Below, in pieces: positions 51,273 to 59,844 of a stretch of DNA of 64,000 nucleotides. The translations under genes and the position numbers were made by a program. The DNA lies in NCBI GenBank assembly GCA_044226655.1, contig JBGAGO010000001.1, forward strand, positions 1,054,001 to 1,118,000. Reading direction: 5' to 3'. The notes under the pieces are model-generated. The model did no database searches, was not told the origin of the DNA, and saw only the letters and a list, made by a program, of their open reading frames with translations. How positions within the stretch are numbered: position 1 is the first letter of the stretch; each line of letters begins with the position of its first letter. Source of the DNA: JBEVOS01 sp044226655. Lineage in GTDB: Bacteria; Pseudomonadota; Alphaproteobacteria; Caulobacterales; Aquidulcibacteraceae.

Positions 51273-52316
51273 TCACGCGGCGGGCGCAGCGTCGATCATA
51301 CGCTGATAGAGCGCGATGCTCTCGCGCACGAACGCGGCCTTGGTGAATTTCTCCTGGTACGTCTTGGCGCCGTTGGCGACGAGAGAGGCGGCGAGCGCCT
51401 TGTCGTCGATCACGCGCTTGAGCGCGACGCGCAAGGCTTCGGGATCGTTCTTCGGCACAAGCAGCGCGTCATACTCATTGGTGACGGTGGCGGCGGGGCC
51501 GGCGGCGTCGGCGACGACGAGTGGGCGGTTCGCGGCCCAGGCCTCGATCGTGACATTGCCAAACGGCTCATAGCGCGACGGGAACGCCACGATATCGCAG
51601 GCCGCGAGCAGCCCCGCGCGATCGGTGCGCCAGCCGAGGAAATGCGCGCGATCGGTGACGCCCAGCTTTTCCGCGAGCGCGCGCAGTTCCGCTTCGATAG
51701 GCCCCGTCCCCGCGATCCAGGCGTGGACGCCAGGTAGGCCGGCGAGCGCTTCAAGCAAGGTGTCGATGCCTTTCTTTTCGTGCAGGCGCGCCAGTGTGAG
51801 CGTGGCGGGCGCGTCTTCCGGCGTGTTCAATTCCGCGCGCGGCGTCGGCGGCGCGGGATCGAGATTGGCGTAGGAGTTGAGGATGCTGGCGCGGTTTTCC
51901 GGAACGCCCTGTGCGATGATGTGTTTCTCAAGATCGCGCGTCATGCCCACATGCCATTCGCAATTCTTGAAGCGCGCCAGCTTGTAATAGCCGCCATACC
52001 AGCCGACGGCGCGGGCGCGATGCTGCGGCGGCGCGAACGTGCCGGCGCGGCCCATCCAATAATGCGCGACATCGGGCTTGAAGCGCGCATAGGCGTCGCG
52101 GATCGCCGCGTTCGTGGGCGCGCGCCAGAGCGGGCTGAAATCGGCGGGCGTCACCTCCGCGCCCGTCGCGCGCAGTTCCGCGACGCGGCCTTCATTGTCC
52201 GCGCGCGTGACGACGTGCTGCGCCACGCCCGCTTCGCCGAGCGCGACGACCGCATCGCGCATGATGCTCTCCGCGCCGCCATCCTTCGCGCCGGCCATGA
52301 CATGCAAAACGCGCAT
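51273..52316 (-). CDS. Family 4 glycosyltransferase
   Basis: A 347-residue GT-B enzyme. The N-terminus MRVLHVMAGAKDGGAESIMR is the GT4 opening with the GGAE loop. The C-terminal donor site has PATLTLARLHEKKGIDTLLE and FPSRYEPFGNVTIEAWAANR, with the E-x7-E-like motif in the second. It would transfer a sugar in LPS or exopolysaccharide assembly. It lies next to UDP-xylose synthase and Kdo genes on the same strand, separated by a palindromic repeat. Donor and acceptor cannot be named from sequence. Confidence 0.88.
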   Translation of the reverse strand: MRVLHVMAGAKDGGAESIMRDAVVALGEAGVAQHVVTRADNEGRVAELRATGAEVTPADFSPLWRAPTNAAIRDAYARFKPDVAHYWMGRAGTFAPPQHRARAVGWYGGYYKLARFKNCEWHVGMTRDLEKHIIAQGVPENRASILNSYANLDPAPPTPRAELNTPEDAPATLTLARLHEKKGIDTLLEALAGLPGVHAWIAGTGPIEAELRALAEKLGVTDRAHFLGWRTDRAGLLAACDIVAFPSRYEPFGNVTIEAWAANRPLVVADAAGPAATVTNEYDALLVPKNDPEALRVALKRVIDDKALAASLVANGAKTYQEKFTKAAFVRESIALYQRMIDAAPAA

Positions 52317-52344
52317 GAAAACTCCAGAAAAGCGCTGACGCCGT

Positions 52345-52468
52345 GCTCCCCCGCGAGGGGGAGCTGTCGAGCGGAGCGAGACTGAGGGGGCGGAAACGCA
52401 CCGCCTCGCGCCGCCGCCCCATCCGTCTCGTCGCTTCGCAACGAGCCACCTTCCCCTCGCGGGGAAGG
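52345..52468. repeat. Family B palindromic element
   Basis: The left hairpin is GCTCCCCC-GCGA-GGGGGAGC (52345-52364) and the right hairpin CCTTCCCC-TCGC-GGGGAAGG (52449-52468). Between them are inverted segments including GTCGAGCGGAGCGAGAC and GTCTCGTCGCTTCGCAAC. It lies between the GT4 and UDP-glucuronate decarboxylase genes. Confidence 0.75.
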
Positions 52469-52505
52469 ACGGCGTGGGCGCTCTAGCGGCGCCGGGGCGC
52501 CCCCG

Positions 52506-53483
52506 TCAAACGCGGCGATCAGGCAGGATCGTGGCGTCGTTCTCTTTCAGCAGCGCGTCGAAATAGGCAACGGTGCGACCGAGGCCTTCCTTCAGGGGAA
52601 TCTTGGGCTCCCATTTGAGGATCGTCTTGGCGCGCGTGATATCGGGCTGGCGCTGCTTGGGATCGTCGTCCGGCAACGGGCGGTGCACGATCTGCGATTT
52701 CGAGCCGGTGAGCGTGATGACGAGCTCGGCCAGCTCGCGCATCGTGAACTCGACCGGATTGCCGATATTGATCGGGCCGGTGATTTCGGGCGGCGTCTCC
52801 ATCAGCGCGAGGATGGCGTCGATGAGTTCGTCGACATAGCAGAACGAGCGCGTCTGCTGGCCGTCGCCGAACAGCGTGATGTCTTTGCCGGTCAAGGCCT
52901 GCACGATGAAATTGGAGACGACGCGACCGTCGTTTGGATGCATGCGCGGGCCATAGGTGTTGAAGATGCGCGCGACTTTGATTTCGAGCCCGTGCTGGCG
53001 GTGATAGTCGAAGAACAGCGTTTCCGCGCAGCGCTTGCCTTCGTCATAGCAGGAGCGCGGGCCGATCGGGTTCACATGGCCCCAATAATCTTCCGTCTGC
53101 GGATGCTGGATCGGATCGCCGTACACTTCCGACGTCGAGGCCTGGAAGATGCGCGCCTTGAGCCGTTTGGCGAGGCCCAGCATGTTGATGGCGCCGTGCA
53201 CGCTGGTCTTCGTCGTCTGCACGGGATCGTATTGGTAATGGATGGGCGAAGCCGGGCAGGCGAGATTGTAGATTTGATCGACCTCGACGAAGAGCGGAAA
53301 CGTCACGTCATGGCGCATGAATTCAAAGCGCGAATCGCCGATCAGATGCGCGATATTGCGCTTCCTGCCGGTGAACAGATTGTCCACGCACAGCACGTCA
53401 TCGCCGCGCGCGATGAGCCGCTCGCACAAATGCGAGCCCAAAAACCCGGACCCGCCGGTGACGAGAATACGCTTGTCGCTCAT
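52506..53483 (-). CDS. UDP-glucuronate decarboxylase (UDP-xylose synthase)
   Basis: A 325-residue extended short-chain dehydrogenase/reductase. The Rossmann loop is ILVTGGSGFLGSHLCERLIA. ASTSEVYGDP and GPRSCYDEGKRCAETLFFDY carry the catalytic Thr/Ser, Tyr and Lys. IFNTYGPRMHPNDGRVVSNF is the sugar-nucleotide region typical of UXS. It converts UDP-glucuronate to UDP-xylose, a donor for envelope polysaccharides. It sits among glycosyltransferase and Kdo genes. Epimerase alternatives are less likely given the SCYDEGKR signature. Confidence 0.9.
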   Translation of the reverse strand: MSDKRILVTGGSGFLGSHLCERLIARGDDVLCVDNLFTGRKRNIAHLIGDSRFEFMRHDVTFPLFVEVDQIYNLACPASPIHYQYDPVQTTKTSVHGAINMLGLAKRLKARIFQASTSEVYGDPIQHPQTEDYWGHVNPIGPRSCYDEGKRCAETLFFDYHRQHGLEIKVARIFNTYGPRMHPNDGRVVSNFIVQALTGKDITLFGDGQQTRSFCYVDELIDAILALMETPPEITGPINIGNPVEFTMRELAELVITLTGSKSQIVHRPLPDDDPKQRQPDITRAKTILKWEPKIPLKEGLGRTVAYFDALLKENDATILPDRRV

Positions 53484-53548
53484 GGAAGGGCCTTAGCAAG
53501 CGGCGTCAGCGCGGGCCAGCGCGCGCGTTTCGTGCGCGAAAGACGCCG

Positions 53549-54412
53549 CTATTCCGCCGCCACGGCGCGGCTCTTGGCTAGCGCGTCGAAGGCGACGAGG
53601 TCGCGCACCAGGGTTTCGAGCTGATCGAAGGGCACCATGTTGGGGCCGTCGCTCGGGGCGTTGTCGGGATCGGGGTGGCTTTCGATGAAGACGGCGGCGA
53701 CGCCGATCGAGACCGCCGCGCGCGCCAGGATCGGCACGAATTGGCGCTCGCCGCCGGAGCGGTCGCCCTGGCCGCCGGGCTGCTGCACGGAATGGGTCGC
53801 GTCGAACACCACGGGCGCGCCGAAGCTCTTCAGGATGGGCAGCGCGCGCATGTCGGAGACCAGCGTGTTGTAGCCGAAGCTCGCGCCGCGCTCGCACGCC
53901 ATCACGTTCGGATTGCCCGAGCCGGTGATCTTGCCGATCACGTTCTTCATGTCCCAGGGCGCCAGAAACTGCCCCTTCTTGACGTTGATCGGTTTGCCCG
54001 TCTCAGCGGCGGCGATGAGGAGGTCGGTCTGCCGGCAGAGGAAGGCGGGGATTTGCAGCACGTCGGCGAAGTTCGCCGCCTCGGCGCATTGCTCCGGCAG
54101 GTGCACGTCCGTGATCACGGGCACGCCGAGCTTCTGGCGGATTTCGTCGAAGATCGGCCCGGCCTTGTCGAGGCCGGCGCCGCGTTTGGTGTGCAGCGAG
54201 GAGCGGTTCGCCTTGTCGAAGCTGGTCTTGTAGATGAAGCCTGCGCCGACGCGGCCGAACAGGTCGCGCAGGAATTCGGCCGTCTCCAACGCGTGGCCGC
54301 GGCTTTCGAGCTGGCAAGGGCCGCAGATGAAGGCGAGCGGCAAATCATTGCCGATCTCGATGGGCGCGGCTTCCACGCGCGGCACGCGGATGATGGGGGC
54401 GGGGCTGGTCAT
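53549..54412 (-). CDS. kdsA: 3-deoxy-8-phosphooctulonate (Kdo-8-P) synthase
   Basis: A 287-residue TIM-barrel enzyme condensing phosphoenolpyruvate with arabinose-5-phosphate in Kdo/LPS biosynthesis. Motifs: ICGPCQLES, YKTSFDKANRSS, FLCRQTDLLIAAAETG, INVKKGQFLAPWDMKNVIGK, CERGASFGYNTLVSDMR and FDATHSVQQPGG. Cys33 in GPCQLES stands where metal-dependent KdsA enzymes have their cysteine ligand and E. coli KdsA has asparagine, so this is probably the metal-dependent class. kdsD, which makes its arabinose-5-phosphate substrate, is divergent 142 bp away. Confidence 0.95.
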   Translation of the reverse strand: MTSPAPIIRVPRVEAAPIEIGNDLPLAFICGPCQLESRGHALETAEFLRDLFGRVGAGFIYKTSFDKANRSSLHTKRGAGLDKAGPIFDEIRQKLGVPVITDVHLPEQCAEAANFADVLQIPAFLCRQTDLLIAAAETGKPINVKKGQFLAPWDMKNVIGKITGSGNPNVMACERGASFGYNTLVSDMRALPILKSFGAPVVFDATHSVQQPGGQGDRSGGERQFVPILARAAVSIGVAAVFIESHPDPDNAPSDGPNMVPFDQLETLVRDLVAFDALAKSRAVAAE

Positions 54413-54554
54413 GTCGCCGCTATACTTTGGATGGCGGGCGTCCGGCTACAACCGAGTGCGGCGAGGGGCTCCTGCGCATCCCGGGTGAGCTTCGGGGCCG
54501 GGGTCGCGGGCGCGGCGGCGTGACAAGGGCGCCGGAAGGGGCCAAGAGGCGGCC

Positions 54555-55535
54555 ATGAGCGATAAGATCGACCCCGAGGCGGCCATCAGGTCCGGCAAGG
54601 ATGCGGTGCTGACCGAGGCGCGAGCGCTGGAGACGCTGGCGGCGGCCCTGATTGGGCCGATGCGGGCGCCGTTCGTGGCGGCGTGCGGACTGATGCAAGG
54701 GGCCAGGGGGCGGGTCATCGTCACCGGCATGGGCAAGTCTGGCCATGTGGCGCGCAAGATCGCCGCGACGCTCGCCTCCACTGGCAGGCCGGCCATGTTC
54801 GTGCATCCGGGTGAGGCCAGCCATGGCGATCTCGGCATGATCACCGAGGGCGATTGCGTGATCGCGATTTCGCGCTCGGGCGAGGCGGTCGAGCTGACCG
54901 ACATTCTCCATCATTGCCGGCGGCTGAAGATTCCGCTGATCGGCATGACGTTCAAAGCCAAGAGTGCGCTGGGCGAGGCAAGCGACGTGGTGCTGCTGCT
55001 GCCCGAATGCGGCGAAGCCAGCGAGGCCGCCCCCGCGCCGACCACCTCGACCACGATGTGCATGGCGCTGGGCGATGCGCTGGCGATCGCGCTTCTGGAT
55101 GCTGCGGGCTTCACCGCGCAGGATTTCCGCGCCATCCATCCGGGCGGCAAGCTGGGCGCGATGCTGAAACATGTGCGCGACGTGATGCGCACGGGCGATG
55201 ATCTGCCGATCGCGGCGCCGAATGCGCCAGTGACCGAGGCTTTGGCGAAGATGGGCGTCAAGAAGCTCGGCGCCGTCGCCATCGTCGAGAACGGCAAGCT
55301 CGCCGGCATCATCACCGATGGCGATACGCGGCGGCGGCTCAATGCCGAGACGATCGGCGGCGCGGCGCGTGCCATCATGACCGCGAACCCGCGCACCATC
55401 GCGCCAGGCGCCTCGCTGGCCGACGCGATGGCGCTGATGAACGAGCGCGAAATTCAAGTGCTGTTCGTGGTCGAGAACCATGCGCCGGTTGGCGTGATCC
55501 ATCTGCAGGATTTGCTGCACGCTGGGGTGCGGTAG
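54555..55535 (+). CDS. kdsD: Arabinose-5-phosphate isomerase (KpsF/GutQ family)
   Basis: A 326-residue enzyme making arabinose-5-phosphate from ribulose-5-phosphate for Kdo synthesis. The SIS domain (about 40-180) has VTGMGKSGHVARKIAATLAS, HPGEASHGDLGMIT and AISRSGEAVELTDIL, and FRAIHPGGKLGAMLKHVRDV links to two CBS domains (about 205-325). It is divergent from kdsA, so the two steps are probably co-regulated. The ATG is preceded by AAGAGGCGGCC. Confidence 0.94.
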   Translation: MSDKIDPEAAIRSGKDAVLTEARALETLAAALIGPMRAPFVAACGLMQGARGRVIVTGMGKSGHVARKIAATLASTGRPAMFVHPGEASHGDLGMITEGDCVIAISRSGEAVELTDILHHCRRLKIPLIGMTFKAKSALGEASDVVLLLPECGEASEAAPAPTTSTTMCMALGDALAIALLDAAGFTAQDFRAIHPGGKLGAMLKHVRDVMRTGDDLPIAAPNAPVTEALAKMGVKKLGAVAIVENGKLAGIITDGDTRRRLNAETIGGAARAIMTANPRTIAPGASLADAMALMNEREIQVLFVVENHAPVGVIHLQDLLHAGVR

Positions 55536-55546
55536 CTCTCCCTTCT

Positions 55547-55661
55547 CCTCCCCCTGAAAGGGGGAGGCCGGGAGGGGGTGAACCACGGCCGCCACGCGTC
55601 GCGCTTGTTGCTCACCCCCTCCACGGCGCTCCGCGCCGCACCTCCCCCTTGCCGGGGGAGG
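55547..55661. repeat. Family B palindromic element
   Basis: The left hairpin is CCTCCCCCT-GAA-AGGGGGAGG (55547-55567) and the right hairpin CCTCCCCC-TTGCC-GGGGGAGG (55641-55661). In between are GGAGGGGGTGA and TCACCCCCTCC in inverted order. It lies between convergent kdsD and methyltransferase genes and could end transcription from both. Confidence 0.78.
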
Positions 55662-55675
55662 ATTGGCGCCACTGC

Positions 55676-56440
55676 TCAGCTCGTATGCTTCACCACATTC
55701 GTCAGCGTGCGCGCGGCTTTCGGCCAGGGGATCAGCATCGGCGTGCGGCGCTTGTAGGTGAGGTAATCGTCGCCGAACGCGGTGGTGAGGTCGCGCTCTT
55801 CGAGTTGGATGGCGATCAGGATGTAGGCCGTCGTCATCACCGCGAAGAGGAGATGCGCCGCCGTCATCGTGGGCGCGGCCCAGAAGATGATGAGCCAGCC
55901 GATGTAGAGCGGATGGCGCACGACCTTATAGAGGCTCGGCGTGTGGAATTGCGGCGGGCGATAGGGCTCGCCGCGCAGCGCGCGCCAGCTCTGTGTGAGG
56001 CCGAAGAGATCGAAATGGTCGATCAGGAAGGTCGTGTAGAGCAAGAGCGCCCAGCCGAAGAGATAGACGGCGATCATCAGCGTGCGCGCGATGCCGTGCG
56101 TTTCCCACACCACGCCGCCGATCGGCTGCCAGGTGACGAACAACAAGATCAGCGCCAGCGAGGTGACGAGCACATAGGTGCTGCGTTCGGCAGCTTCCGG
56201 CACGATGCGCGTCCACCAGCGCTTGAACGCTGGGCGCGCCATGCCGCTGTGCTGGACGGCGAACGCAGCCAGAAGGCCAAGGTCGATCAGAATGGCCACG
56301 ACGACGGAATGCGTGGGCATTCCGTCGAGCGCGGTCGGCGTGCCGAGATCGCCGATGAAACCGATGGCGTAGAGAAACACGGCCAGGAAGACGGCGTAGC
56401 TCGCCACGCCGTACGAAAAGATTGCGATGCGCGAAGGCAT
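55676..56440 (-). CDS. MddA-like/isoprenylcysteine-type membrane methyltransferase
   Basis: A 254-residue inner-membrane protein with about six helices. The C-terminal part carries the isoprenylcysteine-methyltransferase-like SAM site: LYKVVRHPLYIGWLIIFWAA, then LEERDLTTAFGDDYLTYKRR and TPMLIPWPK. This is the pattern of bacterial methanethiol S-methyltransferase (MddA) and NnrU relatives; MddA makes dimethyl sulfide from methanethiol. The assignment to methanethiol is only by resemblance. The start ATG 56440 has GGAG nearby; an ATG at 56452 is possible. It follows a tautomerase gene on the same strand. Confidence 0.75.
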   Translation of the reverse strand: MPSRIAIFSYGVASYAVFLAVFLYAIGFIGDLGTPTALDGMPTHSVVVAILIDLGLLAAFAVQHSGMARPAFKRWWTRIVPEAAERSTYVLVTSLALILLFVTWQPIGGVVWETHGIARTLMIAVYLFGWALLLYTTFLIDHFDLFGLTQSWRALRGEPYRPPQFHTPSLYKVVRHPLYIGWLIIFWAAPTMTAAHLLFAVMTTAYILIAIQLEERDLTTAFGDDYLTYKRRTPMLIPWPKAARTLTNVVKHTS

Positions 56441-56518
56441 TGTCGTCTCCAAAATGAGGGGTGAAAACGGCGCCGCGCCGGGCGCATAGGGCAGTTCCGC
56501 CCGGCGCGGGCCGTGGGC

Positions 56519-56743
56519 TCACGCGGCCTTGCTGGCGGCAAGCGCGTGAACATCCTTGGCGGTCAGCGTCTTGCCGCCGATCGCCCAATCGCCTTGCTCG
56601 ACTTCCTGAATGCGCACCCAGGTGACCTGGCGAAGGGCTTCGCCTTCGACGGCGATCAGCGCTTCGGTGACGCGTTCGATCATGTCTTGCTTTTGGCGTG
56701 GGGTGAAAACGTCCTTGATGAGGTCGATGGTGACGAGGGGCAT
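56519..56743 (-). CDS. Tautomerase (4-oxalocrotonate tautomerase-like)
   Basis: A 74-residue protein of the 4-OT/MIF superfamily. After removal of Met, Pro1 of MPLVTIDLIKDVFTPRQKQD is the catalytic base. The rest follows the beta-alpha-beta pattern (TEALIAVEGEALRQVTWVRI). GGAGAG precedes the ATG. It lies upstream of the membrane methyltransferase gene on the same strand and diverges from a wHTH regulator. Substrate unknown; such small enzymes often isomerise keto-enol intermediates of ring degradation. Confidence 0.88.
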   Translation of the reverse strand: MPLVTIDLIKDVFTPRQKQDMIERVTEALIAVEGEALRQVTWVRIQEVEQGDWAIGGKTLTAKDVHALAASKAA

Positions 56744-56863
56744 TGAACTCTCCTTGCTGCGGCGGTCCGTGTCCGGCGTCACGGACTAGACCGCAGCCCG
56801 GCGCTCGATGCTTGGAGAGCGCGTGGAGCTTTTCTGGAGATTTGCCCTATTATTGGGTCGCCC

Positions 56864-58423
56864 ATGATCTTCGTTTTCGAGGACTTCGAACTCGACACCG
56901 CCAAGGTGGAGTTGCGCCGCGCCGGCGAGCCGGTGGCGGTCGAGCCGCAAGTGTTTGCGCTCATCCGCTTCCTGCTGGCCAACCGCGACCGCATGGTCGC
57001 GAAGGACGAAATCGTGGCCGCGGTGTGGGATGGCCGCATCGTGTCGGATTCCGCCATCGCCAGCCGGGTGAAATCGGCGCGCCAGGCGCTCGGCGATGAT
57101 GGCCGCGCGCAGCGGCTGATCCGCACGGCGCATGGCGTGGGCTTTCGCTTCGTCGGCGAGGTGCGGGAGGGCGCCGCCCCGGCTCTGATCAGCGCCGTGC
57201 GCGAAATCACGGCGGCGCCCGAGCCTGCGCCGGCGCGTTCGGTGCGGCCGAGCATCGCCGTGCTGCCGTTCCGGCTGGTGGGCGCGGCCGGCCCGCTCGC
57301 CGGCGTCGCGGAGGCCTTGCCCGATGATCTGACGACAGAGCTGGCGCGCTTGCGCTGGCTGTTTGTCATCGCGCGCGCCTCGGCGTTTCAATTCGCCGCC
57401 AGCGCCGATCTCGACGCCGTGCGCGCGGCGCTCAACGTGCGCTATTGCCTGACGGGCGCCGTCGAGGTGCGGGGCGAGGCGATCACGGTCCTGGTGGAAT
57501 TGAGCGATGCGGAAGATCGCGGCGTGGTCTGGAGCGATCGCTACCGGGCGACGATCGGCGCCGTCCATGACGTGCGCGACGAGATCGTGCGCGCGATCGT
57601 CGGCGCGCTCGAATTCCATATTCCGCTCAACGAGGCGCGTTTGGCGCGCCTCAAGCCGCCGGATCGGCTGGATGCATGGCAGGCCTATCACCTCGGCCTC
57701 ACGCACATGTATCGCTTCAACAAGGACGACAATTCGACGGCGACGACGCTATTCGAGCGCGCGCGTACGTTGGAGCCGGAATTCGCACGCGCCCATGCGG
57801 GCCTGTCGTTCACGCATTGGCAGAGCGCGTTTCTCGGCTATGCGCAGGATGGCGCCGAGGCGCGCCGCTTGGCGCATGATTTCGCCGCGCAGGCGCTGAC
57901 GCGCGATCCGTTGGACGCGTTCGCCAATTTCACCATGGGGCGCGCCTTTCTGCTGAACGGCGATCTCGACGCGAGCTTGCCCTGGCTTGAGCGGGCCACC
58001 GCGCTCAGCCCGAACTATGCGCAGGCGAAATATGCGCTCTCCTGGGTCGGCGCGATGCGGGGCGAGGCCAAGGAGAGCCGGACCTATGTCGATGAGGCGC
58101 TGGCGCTGAGCCCGCTCGATCCGCTGCTTTACGCCATGATGGCCTCGCGCGCGTTCACGCATGTCGTGCTCGGCCAGGGCGCGGAGGCCGCCGCCTGGGG
58201 CGAGCGCGCGGCGCGGGCGCCGGGCGCACATCGGCTGATCGAAATGATCGCGGTGGTCTGCCACGGCATGAACGGGGATGAGGAGAAGGCGCGCAGCTGG
58301 GCCTGGTCGGTGCGGCGCCGCTGGCCCGACGCATCGGCGGAGAACTTCTTCCGCGCCTTTCCGTTTCGCGAGCCCGCCACGCGCCGGCTGATTTCCGAAA
58401 CGCTGACGCGCTACGGCTTCTAG
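56864..58423 (+). CDS. Winged-helix regulator with CadC-like N-terminus and TPR repeats
   Basis: A 519-residue protein. An OmpR/CadC-type winged helix is at about 1-100 (VEPQVFALIRFLLANRDRMV, then VSDSAIASRVKSARQALGDD). A TolB/adenylate-cyclase-like alpha-beta domain follows at about 125-250 (SIAVLPFRLV ... DLTTELARLRWLFVIARAS), then TPR-type helices (about 290-510). No membrane helix is apparent, unlike true CadC. Such proteins are a common, little-studied regulator class. It is divergent from the tautomerase gene 120 bp away, a possible target. The inducer is unknown. Confidence 0.83.
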   Translation: MIFVFEDFELDTAKVELRRAGEPVAVEPQVFALIRFLLANRDRMVAKDEIVAAVWDGRIVSDSAIASRVKSARQALGDDGRAQRLIRTAHGVGFRFVGEVREGAAPALISAVREITAAPEPAPARSVRPSIAVLPFRLVGAAGPLAGVAEALPDDLTTELARLRWLFVIARASAFQFAASADLDAVRAALNVRYCLTGAVEVRGEAITVLVELSDAEDRGVVWSDRYRATIGAVHDVRDEIVRAIVGALEFHIPLNEARLARLKPPDRLDAWQAYHLGLTHMYRFNKDDNSTATTLFERARTLEPEFARAHAGLSFTHWQSAFLGYAQDGAEARRLAHDFAAQALTRDPLDAFANFTMGRAFLLNGDLDASLPWLERATALSPNYAQAKYALSWVGAMRGEAKESRTYVDEALALSPLDPLLYAMMASRAFTHVVLGQGAEAAAWGERAARAPGAHRLIEMIAVVCHGMNGDEEKARSWAWSVRRRWPDASAENFFRAFPFREPATRRLISETLTRYGF

Positions 58424-58860
58424 GGGTCAAGCTCGCTGCGCGAGAAGACCTCGATGACCGAGCGCCGGTCGTCCGTGCTGTATTCCGTCAGCCACATCGC
58501 CTCTTCGCGGCCGTCCGGATCGACCGCGGTTTGTGCAGCGGAGATGATGTCATTGTCGCGCGGATCGGGCACGGGGTCGCGGCAGATGATGCGCTGGCCG
58601 AGCGCGCGGGCGAGCGCGCGCGCCAAAGGGATGTCCGCGATCTCGTTGCAATTGACGCTCTTGAGCTCAAACCAGCCGCGCACATTGGAAAGCGGCTCAT
58701 CGACCGGCTGAACCAGAATCGGGCAGAAGATGTCGGGCGCGTCGTCCCAATCGGTGAAGGCGCACACTTCGGAGTCCGGCACGCCGAGATGGGCGGCGAT
58801 CGCGCGTTCGAAATCCGCATTGTTCCACGGCGCGGTGAAATAGAACGCCCAGCGGCTCAT
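58420..58860 (-). CDS. Uncharacterised protein downstream of GDPD
   Basis: A 146-residue acidic soluble protein opening MSRWAFYFTAPWNNADFERA and ending AMWLTEYSTDDRRSVIEVFS. No family recognised. Its ATG overlaps the stop of the GDPD gene (ATGA), so the two are translationally coupled, and its own stop overlaps the convergent regulator gene by four bases. The segment DWDDAPDIFCPILVQPV and the phrasing of conserved aromatic residues suggest a compact single domain. Confidence 0.65.
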   Translation of the reverse strand: MSRWAFYFTAPWNNADFERAIAAHLGVPDSEVCAFTDWDDAPDIFCPILVQPVDEPLSNVRGWFELKSVNCNEIADIPLARALARALGQRIICRDPVPDPRDNDIISAAQTAVDPDGREEAMWLTEYSTDDRRSVIEVFSRSELDP

Positions 58861-59729
58861 GGCGCGCGCCAGACCGGGCCGGAGACGGTGAGGCTGTCCA
58901 AGCCCATTGCGGCGAAGCGGGCGATGTCGTCGGCGCGGCTGAGATTCCAGGCAGCGATTGCGAGGCCGAGATCGCGCGCTTCGGCGATGCTCTCTTCGGT
59001 CAGCTCCGCGAAATGCGCAGACCAGCAGGTTCCGCCATGCGCGGCGATGGCGCGCGGGACCGAGCCGCCGAAGCGCGCTGGATCGCAGCCATCGGCCCAA
59101 GGCGAGGCGCCGTCCGCGTCGCGCGCGATCTGCGTCTGCAGCGCCGGGGGAATGCTGAGATGCGAGGCCGCGATGTGCGGCGCCCGGTCACGCAGAAGGC
59201 GCAGCACCTGCCATTCGAATGCGATGACGCGCGCGCGGGCCGCGAGGCCGTGGGCCTCAAGTACGTCGATCACCGCGCCGGTCAGCGCGGCGGGATCGGA
59301 GCTGATGGCGCGCTGCTGCGGGCTGGTCTTGATCTCGATGTAGATCTGCGCGGTTGGGGAGGGCGCGAGCAGCGCCAGCGCGTCTTCGAGGGTTCCGATC
59401 ATCACACCGTCGATCTGTTCTTGATCGGCGTGGCTCTCAGCGTAGCGCCCGCCCGGGCGCATGCGGCCGATCTCGTAGCCGCGCAGCTCGGCGAGCGTCA
59501 GCGACGTCAACGCCGGCGTCGGCCGTTCGAGCCAGGCGCCGCCTCGGCGCGTGCGCTCCGGATCGAGCCGGTAATCGTGATAGAGCACGACGCGGCCATC
59601 CGCGCTCAAATGTACGTCGATCTCCACGCCATCGACGCCCGCTTCAAGGCTGCGCGCAAAGCCGATGAGGGAGTTTTCCGGCCAGCAGCCATAGCCGCAG
59701 GCCCCGGCGATCATCAGCGGCGGGCGCAT
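58857..59729 (-). CDS. GDPD-family protein with degenerate catalytic histidine motif
   Basis: About 290 residues with the TIM-barrel pattern of glycerophosphodiester phosphodiesterases. VDGVEIDVHLSADGRVVLYH keeps the metal-binding E-x-D and the second histidine (VLYHDYRLDPERTRRG). The first motif, usually AHRG...PEN(T), reads IAGACGYGCWPENS, so the catalytic His and its Arg are absent although PEN remains. The later EIKTS metal-ligand segment is present. The start ATG 59729 follows GGGAG. Loss of the general acid/base suggests an inactive or altered enzyme. It is coupled to a small unknown gene. Confidence 0.82.
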   Translation of the reverse strand: MRPPLMIAGACGYGCWPENSLIGFARSLEAGVDGVEIDVHLSADGRVVLYHDYRLDPERTRRGGAWLERPTPALTSLTLAELRGYEIGRMRPGGRYAESHADQEQIDGVMIGTLEDALALLAPSPTAQIYIEIKTSPQQRAISSDPAALTGAVIDVLEAHGLAARARVIAFEWQVLRLLRDRAPHIAASHLSIPPALQTQIARDADGASPWADGCDPARFGGSVPRAIAAHGGTCWSAHFAELTEESIAEARDLGLAIAAWNLSRADDIARFAAMGLDSLTVSGPVWRAP

Positions 59730-59844
59730 CGATTTCTCCCAAGAGCCGCAAACCGCATGGAGCCGTGCGGGCCGGCGCGTCAAGCCGGCCGACTTGCGTG
59801 GGGGCGTGGGCGCCCCTAAGCCACGCGGCCACGAGGAGACCCCG

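Noticed and set aside
59770..59826. Hairpins upstream of the GST gene (GGCCGGC/GCCGGCC and GCGTGG/CCACGC) as a riboswitch
   Set aside because: GC-rich complementarity only; no known riboswitch core or promoter was recognised, and the two stems do not form a consistent switch.
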